From positions 1-50,826 of the forward strand of contig DATKWZ010000012.1 in the NCBI GenBank assembly GCA_035529315.1: 50,826 bases of DNA, read 5' to 3'. The stretch is from Anaerolineae bacterium (lineage in GTDB: Bacteria; Desulfobacterota; Desulfobacteria; Desulfobacterales; ETH-SRB1). The notes beneath the pieces are model-generated. The model had not been told where the DNA came from, did no database searches, and saw only the letters and a program-made list of their open reading frames with translations. Shown piece by piece: positions 31,367 to 39,972 of the stretch; position 1 is the stretch's first letter; each line of letters starts with the position of its first letter. A program made the translations under genes and the position numbers.

Positions 31367-33310
31367 ATGGAAAAGTCAAGCAAACCACTTTCAATCAAAA
31401 AGATTTTCATTGTTGGGCTGCCTAACTCCGGAAAGAGTCAGGTATTCAACAATCTCACAGGGGAGTATGCCTTGGTGGCCAACTCCATGCTGACTACCAT
31501 TGAAACAAAAAAAGGACACTGCCGGATAGACGGCCAAATCTATGAGGTCGTTGACACCCCTGGTCTTAACTCCATGTACATCCATTCGGAAGAGGAGCTT
31601 ATGGTTCGCGATGCGATCTTTTCCGAAAGACCGGATGTCATCGTTCAGTGCATTGACGCCAATCGGCTTAAGCAATCTCTTGCTCTGACCGAGGATTTGT
31701 TGACATTGGGGATACCGATGGTCATATCTCTAAATGCCATAGATGAGACCGCAAAAAAAGGTATGTGGATTGATTCAGACGAGTTGTCACGTATCCTGGG
31801 CATTCCGGTTGTGGAATCCATTGCAGTCTATAGCCTGGGCACAAATGAGCTGAAGAAAGCCATTGTCAGGGCAAGGACAGGAAAAAGGGATGTGCGATAC
31901 GGTGATATCATAGAAGACGGGCTTTTATCCGTTGAGTCAGGGCTGCCGGATGATCTTGCTTATAAGGCAACAGTGTCTCTTCTTCTCCTGATCGATGATC
32001 CATTCATGACAGATAGACTGAAAGAAAAATATGATGAAATAATCTGTGTGAAATTGAGAAAAGAGATAGATAAGATCAAAAGGCAATACAGGGGTAATAT
32101 CGGCAGGGGGATCATTAACAAACGGAATCGATGGATAGATGATGTTGTGGAGAAGGTGGTCAAGAAACAAAAGGTAGTGTTTAAAGGGTTCTCCATGAGC
32201 GTTGCCCGGTTAAGCCGTCATCCTGTGTTCGGGATACCTATCCTCCTTATGGTAGTGTACACCATGTTTTTTCTCGTGATCAATGTGGCCAATGTGGCAT
32301 CAGAATGGATGAATGACAAGTTATGGCTTCCTGTACAGAGTGCAATAAGCGATATTTCCCCCACGGGATTCTGGCATGATCTTCTGATAGGGGATTACGG
32401 TGTGCTCTCCCTGGGGCTGGCCAACGCCCTTTTGACGGTTCTACCTATCTTGGCGGTCTTTTTTCTCATGTTCAATACGCTTGAAGACATTGGATATATT
32501 CCTAATCTCTCTGTCTTGACCAAGAGGCTTCTCGGAAAGCTGGGATTGAGTGGCGGCGCAATCATGCCGATGGTTCTTGGTTTTGGTTGTAAGACCATGG
32601 CTACCTTGACAACCAGAACCTTGCGATCAAAAAGGGAAAGATATATAGCCGTGTACTTAATAGCCTTTGCAATCCCCTGCTCGGCGCAGATGGGTCTTAA
32701 TATGAGCATACTCGGGAGGATGGGGATGGGCGCGTTTCTTCTGTTCTTTTCTGTTATGGCTTTCGTGGGATTGGGAGCGGGGATTGTTCTGAACAAAGTT
32801 CTTTTGAGGGAGGATAAAGAGAAAATCGCCTTTATACAGGAGCTGCCGGCAATACGGTTGCCTAACCTGAAGGGTGTTCTCAAAAAAACGTATTACAGGC
32901 TTTACTGGTTTCTCAAAGAATCGCTGCCTGTTTTTGTTTACGCCGCCCTTGCCCTCTTTACTATCGACAGACTGGGGATTCTGGATGGTATCAAAAAGTT
33001 GTTGAGTCCCATTGTTGAGGGGGTATTGGGCCTCCCCTTGGCGATGGTGGACGCCATTATCCTGTGCTTTGCCAGGCACGAAGCAGGTGCGGGCTTGATT
33101 ATAAATCTCGTAAGAAAAGAACAGTTAAACTATGTGCAATGTATAATAGCTGTTATCATCACCACGATATTTGCCCCTTGTTTTGCTAATATAATGGCCA
33201 TGACAAAAGAGGTCGGGGGAAAGAACACCCTGGCGATGCTTTTCGGTATCGGTTTAAGCGCCATTGTAACAGCAGGGGCATTGAATTGGGCGCTTGTGGC
33301 GCTGCTTTAG
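31367..33310 (+). CDS. feoB: FeoB-like ferrous iron transporter
   Basis: The protein has 647 residues when read from ATG 31367, which has an AGGG box; the longer frame would run into the ferredoxin start. The G domain has GLPNSGKS (17-24), DTPG (63-66) and NAID (123-126), then a helical switch region and about ten membrane helices with two gate-like repeats (GFGCKTMATLTTRTLRSKRER; FARHEAGAGLIINL). The usual CNVPA of FeoB gates reads CKTMA, so it is divergent. FeoB imports Fe(II). A magnetosome-dedicated FeoB is known in such clusters. Confidence 0.85.
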   Translation: MEKSSKPLSIKKIFIVGLPNSGKSQVFNNLTGEYALVANSMLTTIETKKGHCRIDGQIYEVVDTPGLNSMYIHSEEELMVRDAIFSERPDVIVQCIDANRLKQSLALTEDLLTLGIPMVISLNAIDETAKKGMWIDSDELSRILGIPVVESIAVYSLGTNELKKAIVRARTGKRDVRYGDIIEDGLLSVESGLPDDLAYKATVSLLLLIDDPFMTDRLKEKYDEIICVKLRKEIDKIKRQYRGNIGRGIINKRNRWIDDVVEKVVKKQKVVFKGFSMSVARLSRHPVFGIPILLMVVYTMFFLVINVANVASEWMNDKLWLPVQSAISDISPTGFWHDLLIGDYGVLSLGLANALLTVLPILAVFFLMFNTLEDIGYIPNLSVLTKRLLGKLGLSGGAIMPMVLGFGCKTMATLTTRTLRSKRERYIAVYLIAFAIPCSAQMGLNMSILGRMGMGAFLLFFSVMAFVGLGAGIVLNKVLLREDKEKIAFIQELPAIRLPNLKGVLKKTYYRLYWFLKESLPVFVYAALALFTIDRLGILDGIKKLLSPIVEGVLGLPLAMVDAIILCFARHEAGAGLIINLVRKEQLNYVQCIIAVIITTIFAPCFANIMAMTKEVGGKNTLAMLFGIGLSAIVTAGALNWALVALL

Positions 33311-33331
33311 AGCTTGGAGGAAGACTGTATC

Positions 33332-34081
33332 ATGGACATGAAAAAGAGACACAAAGAGGAACATCTCGAAAGATTGTGGGGAATGAGAGAGGCAGGGCAG
33401 GATTCCATGGATATTCTAAAGGACACCGTGAACGGAGTCTTTGATCCGCGTATAGTTGACGAGTTACTGCAGGAAGGTCAGATTGAATTGACCGATAAAA
33501 AGATAGAGCTGACCGAGACCGGCGAGAATAGTGCGCGAAAGATAATACGCGCTCACAGGATAGCCGAGAGATTACTTTATGATATCTTTGGGGAAGAATT
33601 TGAGACAGGCGCCTGTGAGTTTGAGCATATCGTCTCCAGCGAACTGGTGGATGGTATCTGCACATTACTTGGTCATCCCAGAGAATGCCCTCATGGGAGA
33701 CCTATACCTGAAGGGGAATGCTGCCGGAGTTCCGCCAAGACCGCCCATAACGTGGTTAGCTCTCTAACCGAGTTGGAAATAGGCCAGTCCGCTCGGGTTG
33801 CCTATATAAACTGCAATGTCGATAAACAGCTTCATAGACTCAACGGCCTCCAGGTCAGACCCGGAGCGATTGTTAAGTTGCATCAGCGATATCCATGCTA
33901 CGTTATTGAATGCGAAGGCGCTCATATCGCTATGGATGAGGAGATAGTTTCCAATGTCTGCGTGTGGTCCAATGACCGGCAGTTTCAGCCTGTGGAGAAA
34001 AAACCTCTTGAGTTGGAGAGGAAAAGCCGGCGTGGCTGGGGCAGACTTATGTTCGGACGTAAAAAGCAAGGCGGGTTATAG
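33332..34081 (+). CDS. DtxR-family metal-dependent regulator with FeoA domain
   Basis: The protein has 249 residues when read from ATG 33332, 11 bases after GGAGG. It has a winged-helix start (~1-70), the DtxR metal/dimer domain (RAHRIAERLL; ETGACEFEHIVSSE, with the usual Cys, Glu and His ligands; HPRECPHGRPIPEGE) and a FeoA/SH3-like end (~145-220; RLNGLQVRPGAIVKL). Such proteins repress iron genes when loaded with Fe(II) or Mn(II). It follows feoB by ~20 bases and supplies the only FeoA-like domain here. It may control the cluster; no operator was identified. Confidence 0.85.
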   Translation: MDMKKRHKEEHLERLWGMREAGQDSMDILKDTVNGVFDPRIVDELLQEGQIELTDKKIELTETGENSARKIIRAHRIAERLLYDIFGEEFETGACEFEHIVSSELVDGICTLLGHPRECPHGRPIPEGECCRSSAKTAHNVVSSLTELEIGQSARVAYINCNVDKQLHRLNGLQVRPGAIVKLHQRYPCYVIECEGAHIAMDEEIVSNVCVWSNDRQFQPVEKKPLELERKSRRGWGRLMFGRKKQGGL

Positions 34082-34130
34082 GCGCGCATAGTATCTTATA
34101 ATATAATCCTGCACAGGGGGTGGCTGAATC

Positions 34131-34757
34131 ATGAAAATCGTATCACATGGATTGAATACGTTGAATGAGGCAGGGAAATATACCTGCGCGACAGCTGAAT
34201 ATGCTGGTATGTTTTCGTACAGTTGCTTTAAGAAGGGTGGCGATGCCGTAAAGGTCAATCTGTTAAAAATAACCAGGCCTGTCGCTTCGACCATGTCGCG
34301 GCCGTTTGTGTTTATTAAGGAAGGGACGAGCAGGGTCGTTGACAAGACGGCCCGTGGATTGAACACGTTGAATGAAGCAGGGAAATATACCTGCGCGACG
34401 GCTGAATATGCGGGTATGGTTTCATGCAGTTGCATGAAGAGGGGCGGCAATGCCGTATGGGGCAATGTGTTAAAGATAACCAGACCTGTTACTTCGACCA
34501 TATCTCGGCCGTTTGTGTTTATTAAGAAAGGGGCGAGCAAAATCTTTTACAAGACATCCCATGATGTTGAGGCGCTGAAGAGGCTGGAAGATAAGATCTC
34601 GCAAATCGAGGGCAGATTATCTTCTATAGAGAAACATGGTGTGGTCCATTCCGCAAGATCGATTTCTCAGGTCAAAGAGACGAAATTAGATACCGGGAAA
34701 AAGAAGCTTTTGCATGCGATTGTTGAAGAAAATAAATTGCTGGCCGAGACACTATAA
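34131..34757 (+). CDS. Tandem-repeat protein with coiled-coil end, unassigned
   Basis: The 208-residue protein consists of two 69-residue repeats (GLNTLNEAGKYTCATAEYAG, then LLKITRPVASTMSRPFVFIK; residues 7-75 and 76-144) and a C-terminal coiled coil (VEALKRLEDKISQIEGRL). There is no signal peptide or clear membrane helix, but the repeat has alternating apolar residues and may lie along a membrane. It begins the plus-strand series that includes mamK, 36 bases before it. No known family is recognised. Confidence 0.65.
   Translation: MKIVSHGLNTLNEAGKYTCATAEYAGMFSYSCFKKGGDAVKVNLLKITRPVASTMSRPFVFIKEGTSRVVDKTARGLNTLNEAGKYTCATAEYAGMVSCSCMKRGGNAVWGNVLKITRPVTSTISRPFVFIKKGASKIFYKTSHDVEALKRLEDKISQIEGRLSSIEKHGVVHSARSISQVKETKLDTGKKKLLHAIVEENKLLAETL
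34149..34562 (+). repeat. Tandem 207-base duplication
   Basis: Units 34149-34355 and 34356-34562 are highly similar at DNA level and keep the frame. Differences are spread through the unit, so the duplication is not the most recent one in the window. Confidence 0.9.
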
Positions 34758-34793
34758 ACAGAATTTAATCATTTATTTGGAGCGGGTGAAAAA

Positions 34794-35861
34794 ATGACGG
34801 AAACTAAAGTGTTAAATGTTGGGATTGATCTTGGCACCTCAAGAAGTGTCATAGCCGCCGACAACGGCATAAGGGCCTTTATTTCCAGTTATGTTGGGTT
34901 TCCCAAAGATGTGGTTTCAAGCAAGATGCTCGGAACAGATATAGTCTTTGGAGATGATGCCCTTGAGAACAGAATGGCTCTCGACCTGTATAGACCTTTT
35001 AGTAAAGGTGTGCTCAAGCATTCCGGTTCTTCTGAAAAACATCTCGAAGAATATGAAAAGGCAAAGAGCGTTGCAAAGAAACTTTTGAAACACCTTGTCG
35101 GTCTTGCCACAGAAGGGGAAACCGGGGATCTGATCATAAGGGGGGTAATCGGAGCTCCGGCTTTGGCCAGCACGAAAAACAAGAAGGACCTGCTTGATAT
35201 AGCAGGGGGGATACTTGATGACATCATGGTGGTCTCGGAACCTTTCGCTGTTGCCTATGGACTCGACATCTTTTCCAATGCCCTTATTATAGATATCGGG
35301 GCAGGGACTGTTGATTTGTGCAGGATGCACGGAACCATACCATCCGAAGAGGATCAGATAACCACGTTTAAGGCCGGTGATCACATCGACCAGGTTTTTC
35401 TCGATCTCATTAAGAAAAAATACAAGGATGCCAATTTTACGGTGACAATGATCAAGAGGTTTAAAGAAGAATGCGCCTTTGTCTCGGCACAGGGTGAGAA
35501 GGTTACCATAGATCTTCCTGTCCGAGGCAAACCGACCAGCCATGATGTCACCAGTGAACTCAGAGAAGCTTGCAGTTCTATAGTTCCGGAGATTGTGGAA
35601 GGAGTTAGAGATCTTGTTGCCGGTTTTGATCCCGAATTTCAGGACGGGTTAAAAAGAAATGTCATCCTGGCAGGTGGGGGAAGCCAGATCGTGGGACTGA
35701 AAAAGGAGATTGAAAGCTATATGAAAGAGACGCTGGGATACGGCAGGGTCAGTAAGGTGGAAGAACCTTTATATGCCGGGGCAAACGGGGCGTTAAAGCT
35801 TTGCAAGGATATGCCTGATGAATACTGGGATGAGTTGAAAGGCCGCGCCAAGAAAAAGTGA
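34794..35861 (+). CDS. mamK: MamK, magnetosome actin
   Basis: The 355-residue protein is a bacterial actin. It has phosphate-1 GIDLGTSRSVIA (~10-21), connect and phosphate-2 IIDIGAGTVDL (~165-175), adenosine motif LAGGGSQIVG (~300) and the MamK-typical ends SYVGFPKDVVSSKMLG and MPDEYWDELKGRAK (compare PPQYWRQLGD of magnetospirilla). The acidic residue of phosphate-2 is present. MamK filaments position magnetosomes in a chain. An AGCGGGTG box precedes the start. Confidence 0.92.
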   Translation: MTETKVLNVGIDLGTSRSVIAADNGIRAFISSYVGFPKDVVSSKMLGTDIVFGDDALENRMALDLYRPFSKGVLKHSGSSEKHLEEYEKAKSVAKKLLKHLVGLATEGETGDLIIRGVIGAPALASTKNKKDLLDIAGGILDDIMVVSEPFAVAYGLDIFSNALIIDIGAGTVDLCRMHGTIPSEEDQITTFKAGDHIDQVFLDLIKKKYKDANFTVTMIKRFKEECAFVSAQGEKVTIDLPVRGKPTSHDVTSELREACSSIVPEIVEGVRDLVAGFDPEFQDGLKRNVILAGGGSQIVGLKKEIESYMKETLGYGRVSKVEEPLYAGANGALKLCKDMPDEYWDELKGRAKKK

Positions 35862-35901
35862 TGTAACAGCAAGTAGTTAAAATTCATGAAAGGGGGAATA
35901 C

Positions 35902-36228
35902 ATGGGAGAAGGATTCAGGTACAAGATGCAACATTTCGGAGATGCCTTTGCTGATAAGCTGGAAGGGGCGTATGAAGCGATTAAGTCCTCTACCAGGGGG
36001 ATATTCTTGACCTATGATATGCATGAACTCGAGAATAAGAAGCGCGAGATCGTAAAAAAGATAGGAGAAAGACTGACGGAAGTCAGAAAAAAGTCTCCTG
36101 AGCTTGATGTTTTTAAGGACGAAAAAATGATGGGACTCTTTTCGAAATTGGAAGGCTTTGAAAAGCGTATTGAGGAGCGCAAAAAAGAAAGGGCGGAAAG
36201 GCTAAACCCTGCCGGATTCACTGGTTAA
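35902..36228 (+). CDS. Small charged helical protein
   Basis: The 108-residue protein is mainly amphipathic and coiled-coil helix (MHELENKKREIVKKIGERL; FSKLEGFEKRIEERKKERAE), with a short N-terminal part (YKMQHFGDAFADKLEGAYEA). No cysteine or membrane helix. It is placed directly after mamK and 2 bases before the next gene, so it could bind or regulate the filament. No family recognised. Confidence 0.6.
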   Translation: MGEGFRYKMQHFGDAFADKLEGAYEAIKSSTRGIFLTYDMHELENKKREIVKKIGERLTEVRKKSPELDVFKDEKMMGLFSKLEGFEKRIEERKKERAERLNPAGFTG

Positions 36229-36230
36229 CG

Positions 36231-36950
36231 ATGAAAAGATCGAATGACATCGCAGAGAACGCAGAGGATGACTTCTATGTTAAACCCTGCTCGCAGATAA
36301 AGAAAGGCGATTGGCTGGTAGGAATACTCGGCTTGTCCGGTGAGGCTTTGCCCTTGATACGTGAAGAAGTATGGGTGATGAAAAAAGAGTGCGTTCTGGA
36401 GCGCGGAGATCGATCAAAACTGGATATATCATACGAAGTGAGCAGCAAGTTGATAAAGAGGAGCGCCATAAAAGCCGGCGCGTTCGGAGGCCTTACATCC
36501 GCGCCTGCTGCTTTGCCGGTTATAGGGACTATAGGAACGGCTGTTGTGGGCGCTTTTGCTGATCTGGCCTATCTCCTAAGGACACAAATAGAGCTGTGTT
36601 ATTCGATATCCGTTGCCTATGATTCGGGGATAGATGAAGATGAGATAAAGGCGGTAACCCTTGCGCTGCTGGGCTTTTCAGGGAGCGCACAGATGGTAAA
36701 AGGGATTGCCGCCAGCACCTTTAAAAACATGGTTGATGCGACAGCGGCAAAGTACATCAATAAGGGCATAGCTTATGCGGCGGAGGATGTGACCAGGAAG
36801 ATCAGCCCCCGATTCTTTGGCAGGGCCTACAAATTGATTCCGTTGATCAGTATCCCGTTGAGCGCTTCCATAAATATAGCTTCAACAATGATGGTGGGAA
36901 ATCAGGCCAGAAACTATTTTAGCGTCGGAGATGTTATTGTCAAAATTTAG
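36231..36950 (+). CDS. EcsC-like protein
   Basis: The 239-residue protein matches the general EcsC-family course: a polar start, SSKLIKRSAIKAGAFGG, a Gly/Ala/Pro-rich apolar segment (APAALPVIGTIGTAVVGAFA), DLAYLLRTQIELCYSISVAY with a following D/E-rich turn, and amphipathic helices to the end (LIPLISIPLSASINIAST). EcsC proteins are poorly understood and probably membrane-associated. Near its start the DNA reads CGCAGAGAACGCAGAG, like the repeat at 9594. The gene sits between mamK and the coiled-coil genes. Confidence 0.6.
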   Translation: MKRSNDIAENAEDDFYVKPCSQIKKGDWLVGILGLSGEALPLIREEVWVMKKECVLERGDRSKLDISYEVSSKLIKRSAIKAGAFGGLTSAPAALPVIGTIGTAVVGAFADLAYLLRTQIELCYSISVAYDSGIDEDEIKAVTLALLGFSGSAQMVKGIAASTFKNMVDATAAKYINKGIAYAAEDVTRKISPRFFGRAYKLIPLISIPLSASINIASTMMVGNQARNYFSVGDVIVKI

Positions 36951-36971
36951 CCAAAGCTGAAAGAGGTGGCT

Positions 36972-37646
36972 ATGAACGAAAGTAAAGAGAATTCTATGAT
37001 TGCAGACAGCGTGTCAAAGGCAGCACTTCTGAAGAGCGTGCAGGAGGCGGTGAAGAAACTCGAAATGGATTTTCAGGCAAAAAAGCCGGCCGTTGAAGAC
37101 CTGCTGCGGGAATCGCAGGCAATAGAGCAGGGTATACTCGATATGCTGGATAATCGAGTGCGTCAACTCGTGAGTGAAAATACCGAACTTGAGCAACAGG
37201 TTAAAAGTCTGAAGGAACACCTCAACGTTGCCGAAGAGGGGAAGGCACAGGCAGAGAAGAAAGCCGAATCTGCTTTCAACTATGTGGCGAATGCTGAAAA
37301 CAAAATTAAGAGTTTAACGACCGAGAAAGGTGAGGTAGAAAAACGGGCAAAGACCATTCTCTCGGAAAAGACCGAGCTGCGGAAAGTAGCCGATGCCGCC
37401 ACCAGGGAGAACGAAGACCTAAGGAAGAAAGTCAAAGCCGCGCTCAATGAAAAGGCTGAAATGGAAAGGAAGCTCGCAGAGGTCGGCAGTAGCAACAAAG
37501 CGCTCAACCTGGAGGTGGCTAACTTGAAGGCAGAATTGACCAGAACCGTTGCCACGGCTGAGACAGCCGTCAGAGAAAGGGCTCAGTACCAGGATAAACT
37601 TGTCCAGTTCCAGGAAAACTGGGAAAAATACATAGCAGGCAGGTGA
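36972..37646 (+). CDS. Coiled-coil protein (Mad type)
   Basis: The 224-residue protein is almost entirely heptad repeat from ~35 to 215 (VRQLVSENTELEQQVKSLKE; KKVKAALNEKAEMERKLAEV). Start ATG 36972 has GAGG just upstream and is preferred over GTG 36966. No other domain. Coiled-coil Mad proteins lie beside mamK and mad28 in deltaproteobacterial clusters (Mad23-Mad26, as I recall); I cannot give the number. It is two bases from the next gene. Confidence 0.75.
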   Translation: MNESKENSMIADSVSKAALLKSVQEAVKKLEMDFQAKKPAVEDLLRESQAIEQGILDMLDNRVRQLVSENTELEQQVKSLKEHLNVAEEGKAQAEKKAESAFNYVANAENKIKSLTTEKGEVEKRAKTILSEKTELRKVADAATRENEDLRKKVKAALNEKAEMERKLAEVGSSNKALNLEVANLKAELTRTVATAETAVRERAQYQDKLVQFQENWEKYIAGR

Positions 37647-37647
37647 T

Positions 37648-38706
37648 ATGTCACACAAATTTGACGCGATGAGTAATCAAGAGATATCTGAATTACGCGA
37701 GAGGCGTGATTCAGAAAGAATGACTCTAAATAGATTGTCGGAGGAATTGGAGCATATTGATTCTGAAACAGGAAAGGGTTCCGCACAATTGAAAGCGTTC
37801 AGAAGAGGACTTGCGGTAACTGAAAGAGAGATAAAGGATAGCCAGGGTGTTATTTTCCTCTTCCGCAGGAAACAGACAGAGATGGAAGAAGGCTCCTCTT
37901 TTTTGTTCAAAGAAATTAAGAGCAGAGATGCTGAACTTGCAGAACTTAATAATTTGAAAAATTCTTTAAATAGAAACATCGAAAATGTGGACAAAGACAT
38001 ACAGGAAATTTCTGATAGCAATGCCGCCCTTGATGCTGAGAACATAAAACTGTCTTCCCGTGTGGACGAAATGGAAGCAGAAAAGCTCAAGTTGTCGAAC
38101 GATATATCCCGTTTTTTATCAAAAACATCCCTGGATAGAGACAAGATTGAAGAGGAATTTAATGAATTAAGCGCTTCTTTTTTGAACAGAATCGCAGAGC
38201 GTGATGCTGTTAAGCAACAGTTATCTGAGCTGGAGACAGCAATCAAGGATATGACCGAGGCTATCTCCGGACTTGATGAGAAAGTTGCGTTTCTCGAAGA
38301 TATTAAGGCCATTCAAGCTGAGAGGGAGGTGCTTAAGGCTGATGTGGAAGAACGGAAACAAGAGTCGGCATTGCTGTCCGCTAAATTAAAAGAGCTTCAG
38401 AAAATGCTGGCGGACAATCAAGAACAAGCTGATAGTCTTTCTACTGAAAATGCCGAACAAATATACACCGTAGGTGCTCTTGAAAAAGAAATCATGGTTT
38501 ATGACAAAGCCGCTACAGGGTTGGATAGCGCCCGGGAAAGGTTGAAAACCTCATACAGGTTGTTTGAAGAAAGTCGGGATGCGCTGAAAAAACTGCTCGT
38601 AGATAAGGTCTGGCTTGAAAAGGATATCAGAATGGCAGAAAAGAAGGTTGCCGGGCTGGTGCAGGTTATGAGTTCCATGTTCATCAAAACAGCAGACATG
38701 AGGTAA
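37648..38706 (+). CDS. Long coiled-coil protein (Mad type)
   Basis: The 352-residue protein is nearly all predicted coiled coil, with several breaks (for example GVIFLFRRKQTEMEEGSSFL ~73-92) that would give hinge points. The C terminus (GLVQVMSSMFIKTADMR) is apolar and could be a docking end. It starts one base after the previous stop (TGATATG), so translation is likely coupled. Probably a rod-like linker between vesicle and filament (inference). Confidence 0.75.
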   Translation: MSHKFDAMSNQEISELRERRDSERMTLNRLSEELEHIDSETGKGSAQLKAFRRGLAVTEREIKDSQGVIFLFRRKQTEMEEGSSFLFKEIKSRDAELAELNNLKNSLNRNIENVDKDIQEISDSNAALDAENIKLSSRVDEMEAEKLKLSNDISRFLSKTSLDRDKIEEEFNELSASFLNRIAERDAVKQQLSELETAIKDMTEAISGLDEKVAFLEDIKAIQAEREVLKADVEERKQESALLSAKLKELQKMLADNQEQADSLSTENAEQIYTVGALEKEIMVYDKAATGLDSARERLKTSYRLFEESRDALKKLLVDKVWLEKDIRMAEKKVAGLVQVMSSMFIKTADMR

Positions 38707-38710
38707 TGAT

Positions 38711-39913
38711 ATGCCACAATATCCTGGCGCAACAGTGGATGCAAATAAAAATTTGCTCAACTTCCTGGACAAGACCGAAGACCTTCTGCATGCTTCAAAG
38801 AAGAAGCAGATCCTTGTGTCCGAGATACGCAAGTCTATAATAGAAATTCAATATATTGAGGCCAAAGTCGCGACAGGCCGCGCAAAGCTTCAGGGAACGA
38901 AAAAAGCCATCAGAGAGACCGAGCTCCGTTTGAGTGAGGCTGAAAAGGAGTTGGCCGGCATTCGGGAAGAGAGGGAGGCTGCCGAAAGTAAACACGAGGA
39001 GCTAAAGACAATTGAAAAGGAGATCGAAAACAAACAGGCAACTTTGCCGGACATAAAAAGACAAATTGCGCATGTGCGTGGACATGTTGGCAGATTATCG
39101 GACAGATTCAAAGATCTTCAATCGATTCACCGGAAGAGCCTGGTCAAAAAGGAGGATGTTGAAAAAAAGATGGCGGGCCTGAAAACAAGGTCAAGCGGAT
39201 TGGAGAATGAGATTTCTGTGATGAGAAACACGAGAGATATCCTTGTCGGACTGATGCCCGAAGGTTTTGATCCCGATACTTTTGATGCGATTCAGAATCA
39301 GGCTGAGATAGAGAAGACAATTAACGACTATATTGCTGAAGTCAATGAACACAAGGAGAGGCTTGAAAAGGAGAAATCCGGGCTCAATACACAAATAGAT
39401 GAGAAGCACGCGCAGGAAAGGTCCTTTTTGTCAAAAAAGGAGGATCTGAAAGAGAAGATCCAGCATCTTACGACCGACGTGGGAGGCGATGTTGAGAAAG
39501 CGACAATAGTGGATGAAGTAAATAGGCTGCGAGACGAAAAGGAACGTCTGGTAGCGGAGTTTGAACAAGCTGCTAAAGAGACAAATGAATTAAACTCCGG
39601 AATTAAGAGCCTGGACGATGAGCTGGAACAGGGAAAAAGACTGAAGCAAGAGTTAGCCGAAAGGTATTCACGTCTGACCTCCCTAAAGCAGGAGATGGAC
39701 AAATTTGATGACATAGACGCTGAAATTGAAAGACTTCAGAATGAGATTCAAAAGCATGACAGGGATTCAAATGTTAATGTCAGGTTAACCGAGATCATTA
39801 ACAGCATTAAACAGGATGCAGGCTTGATGAATGGCAAGCTGCAATCCGCCATTGAAGAGTATGACAAGCCTTTTCGTAATTTCTACAAATGGGCAAAATC
39901 GCAGGACATTTAG
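38711..39913 (+). CDS. Long coiled-coil protein (Mad type)
   Basis: The 400-residue protein begins with a short non-coiled head (PQYPGATVDANKNLLNFLDK) and then coiled coil to ~375, interrupted near ~180-195 by GLMPEGFDPDTFDAIQNQ, a turn that could fold two rods back on each other as in SMC-like proteins. There is no ATPase head. The end (EEYDKPFRNFYKWAKSQDI) is aromatic. It lies four bases after the previous stop. Confidence 0.75.
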   Translation: MPQYPGATVDANKNLLNFLDKTEDLLHASKKKQILVSEIRKSIIEIQYIEAKVATGRAKLQGTKKAIRETELRLSEAEKELAGIREEREAAESKHEELKTIEKEIENKQATLPDIKRQIAHVRGHVGRLSDRFKDLQSIHRKSLVKKEDVEKKMAGLKTRSSGLENEISVMRNTRDILVGLMPEGFDPDTFDAIQNQAEIEKTINDYIAEVNEHKERLEKEKSGLNTQIDEKHAQERSFLSKKEDLKEKIQHLTTDVGGDVEKATIVDEVNRLRDEKERLVAEFEQAAKETNELNSGIKSLDDELEQGKRLKQELAERYSRLTSLKQEMDKFDDIDAEIERLQNEIQKHDRDSNVNVRLTEIINSIKQDAGLMNGKLQSAIEEYDKPFRNFYKWAKSQDI

Positions 39914-39972
39914 TCGCGGTTGGGGCAAAACCCCCTGAGTTCGAAATCAGAGTTTAAAGCAAGGAGGCAGTT

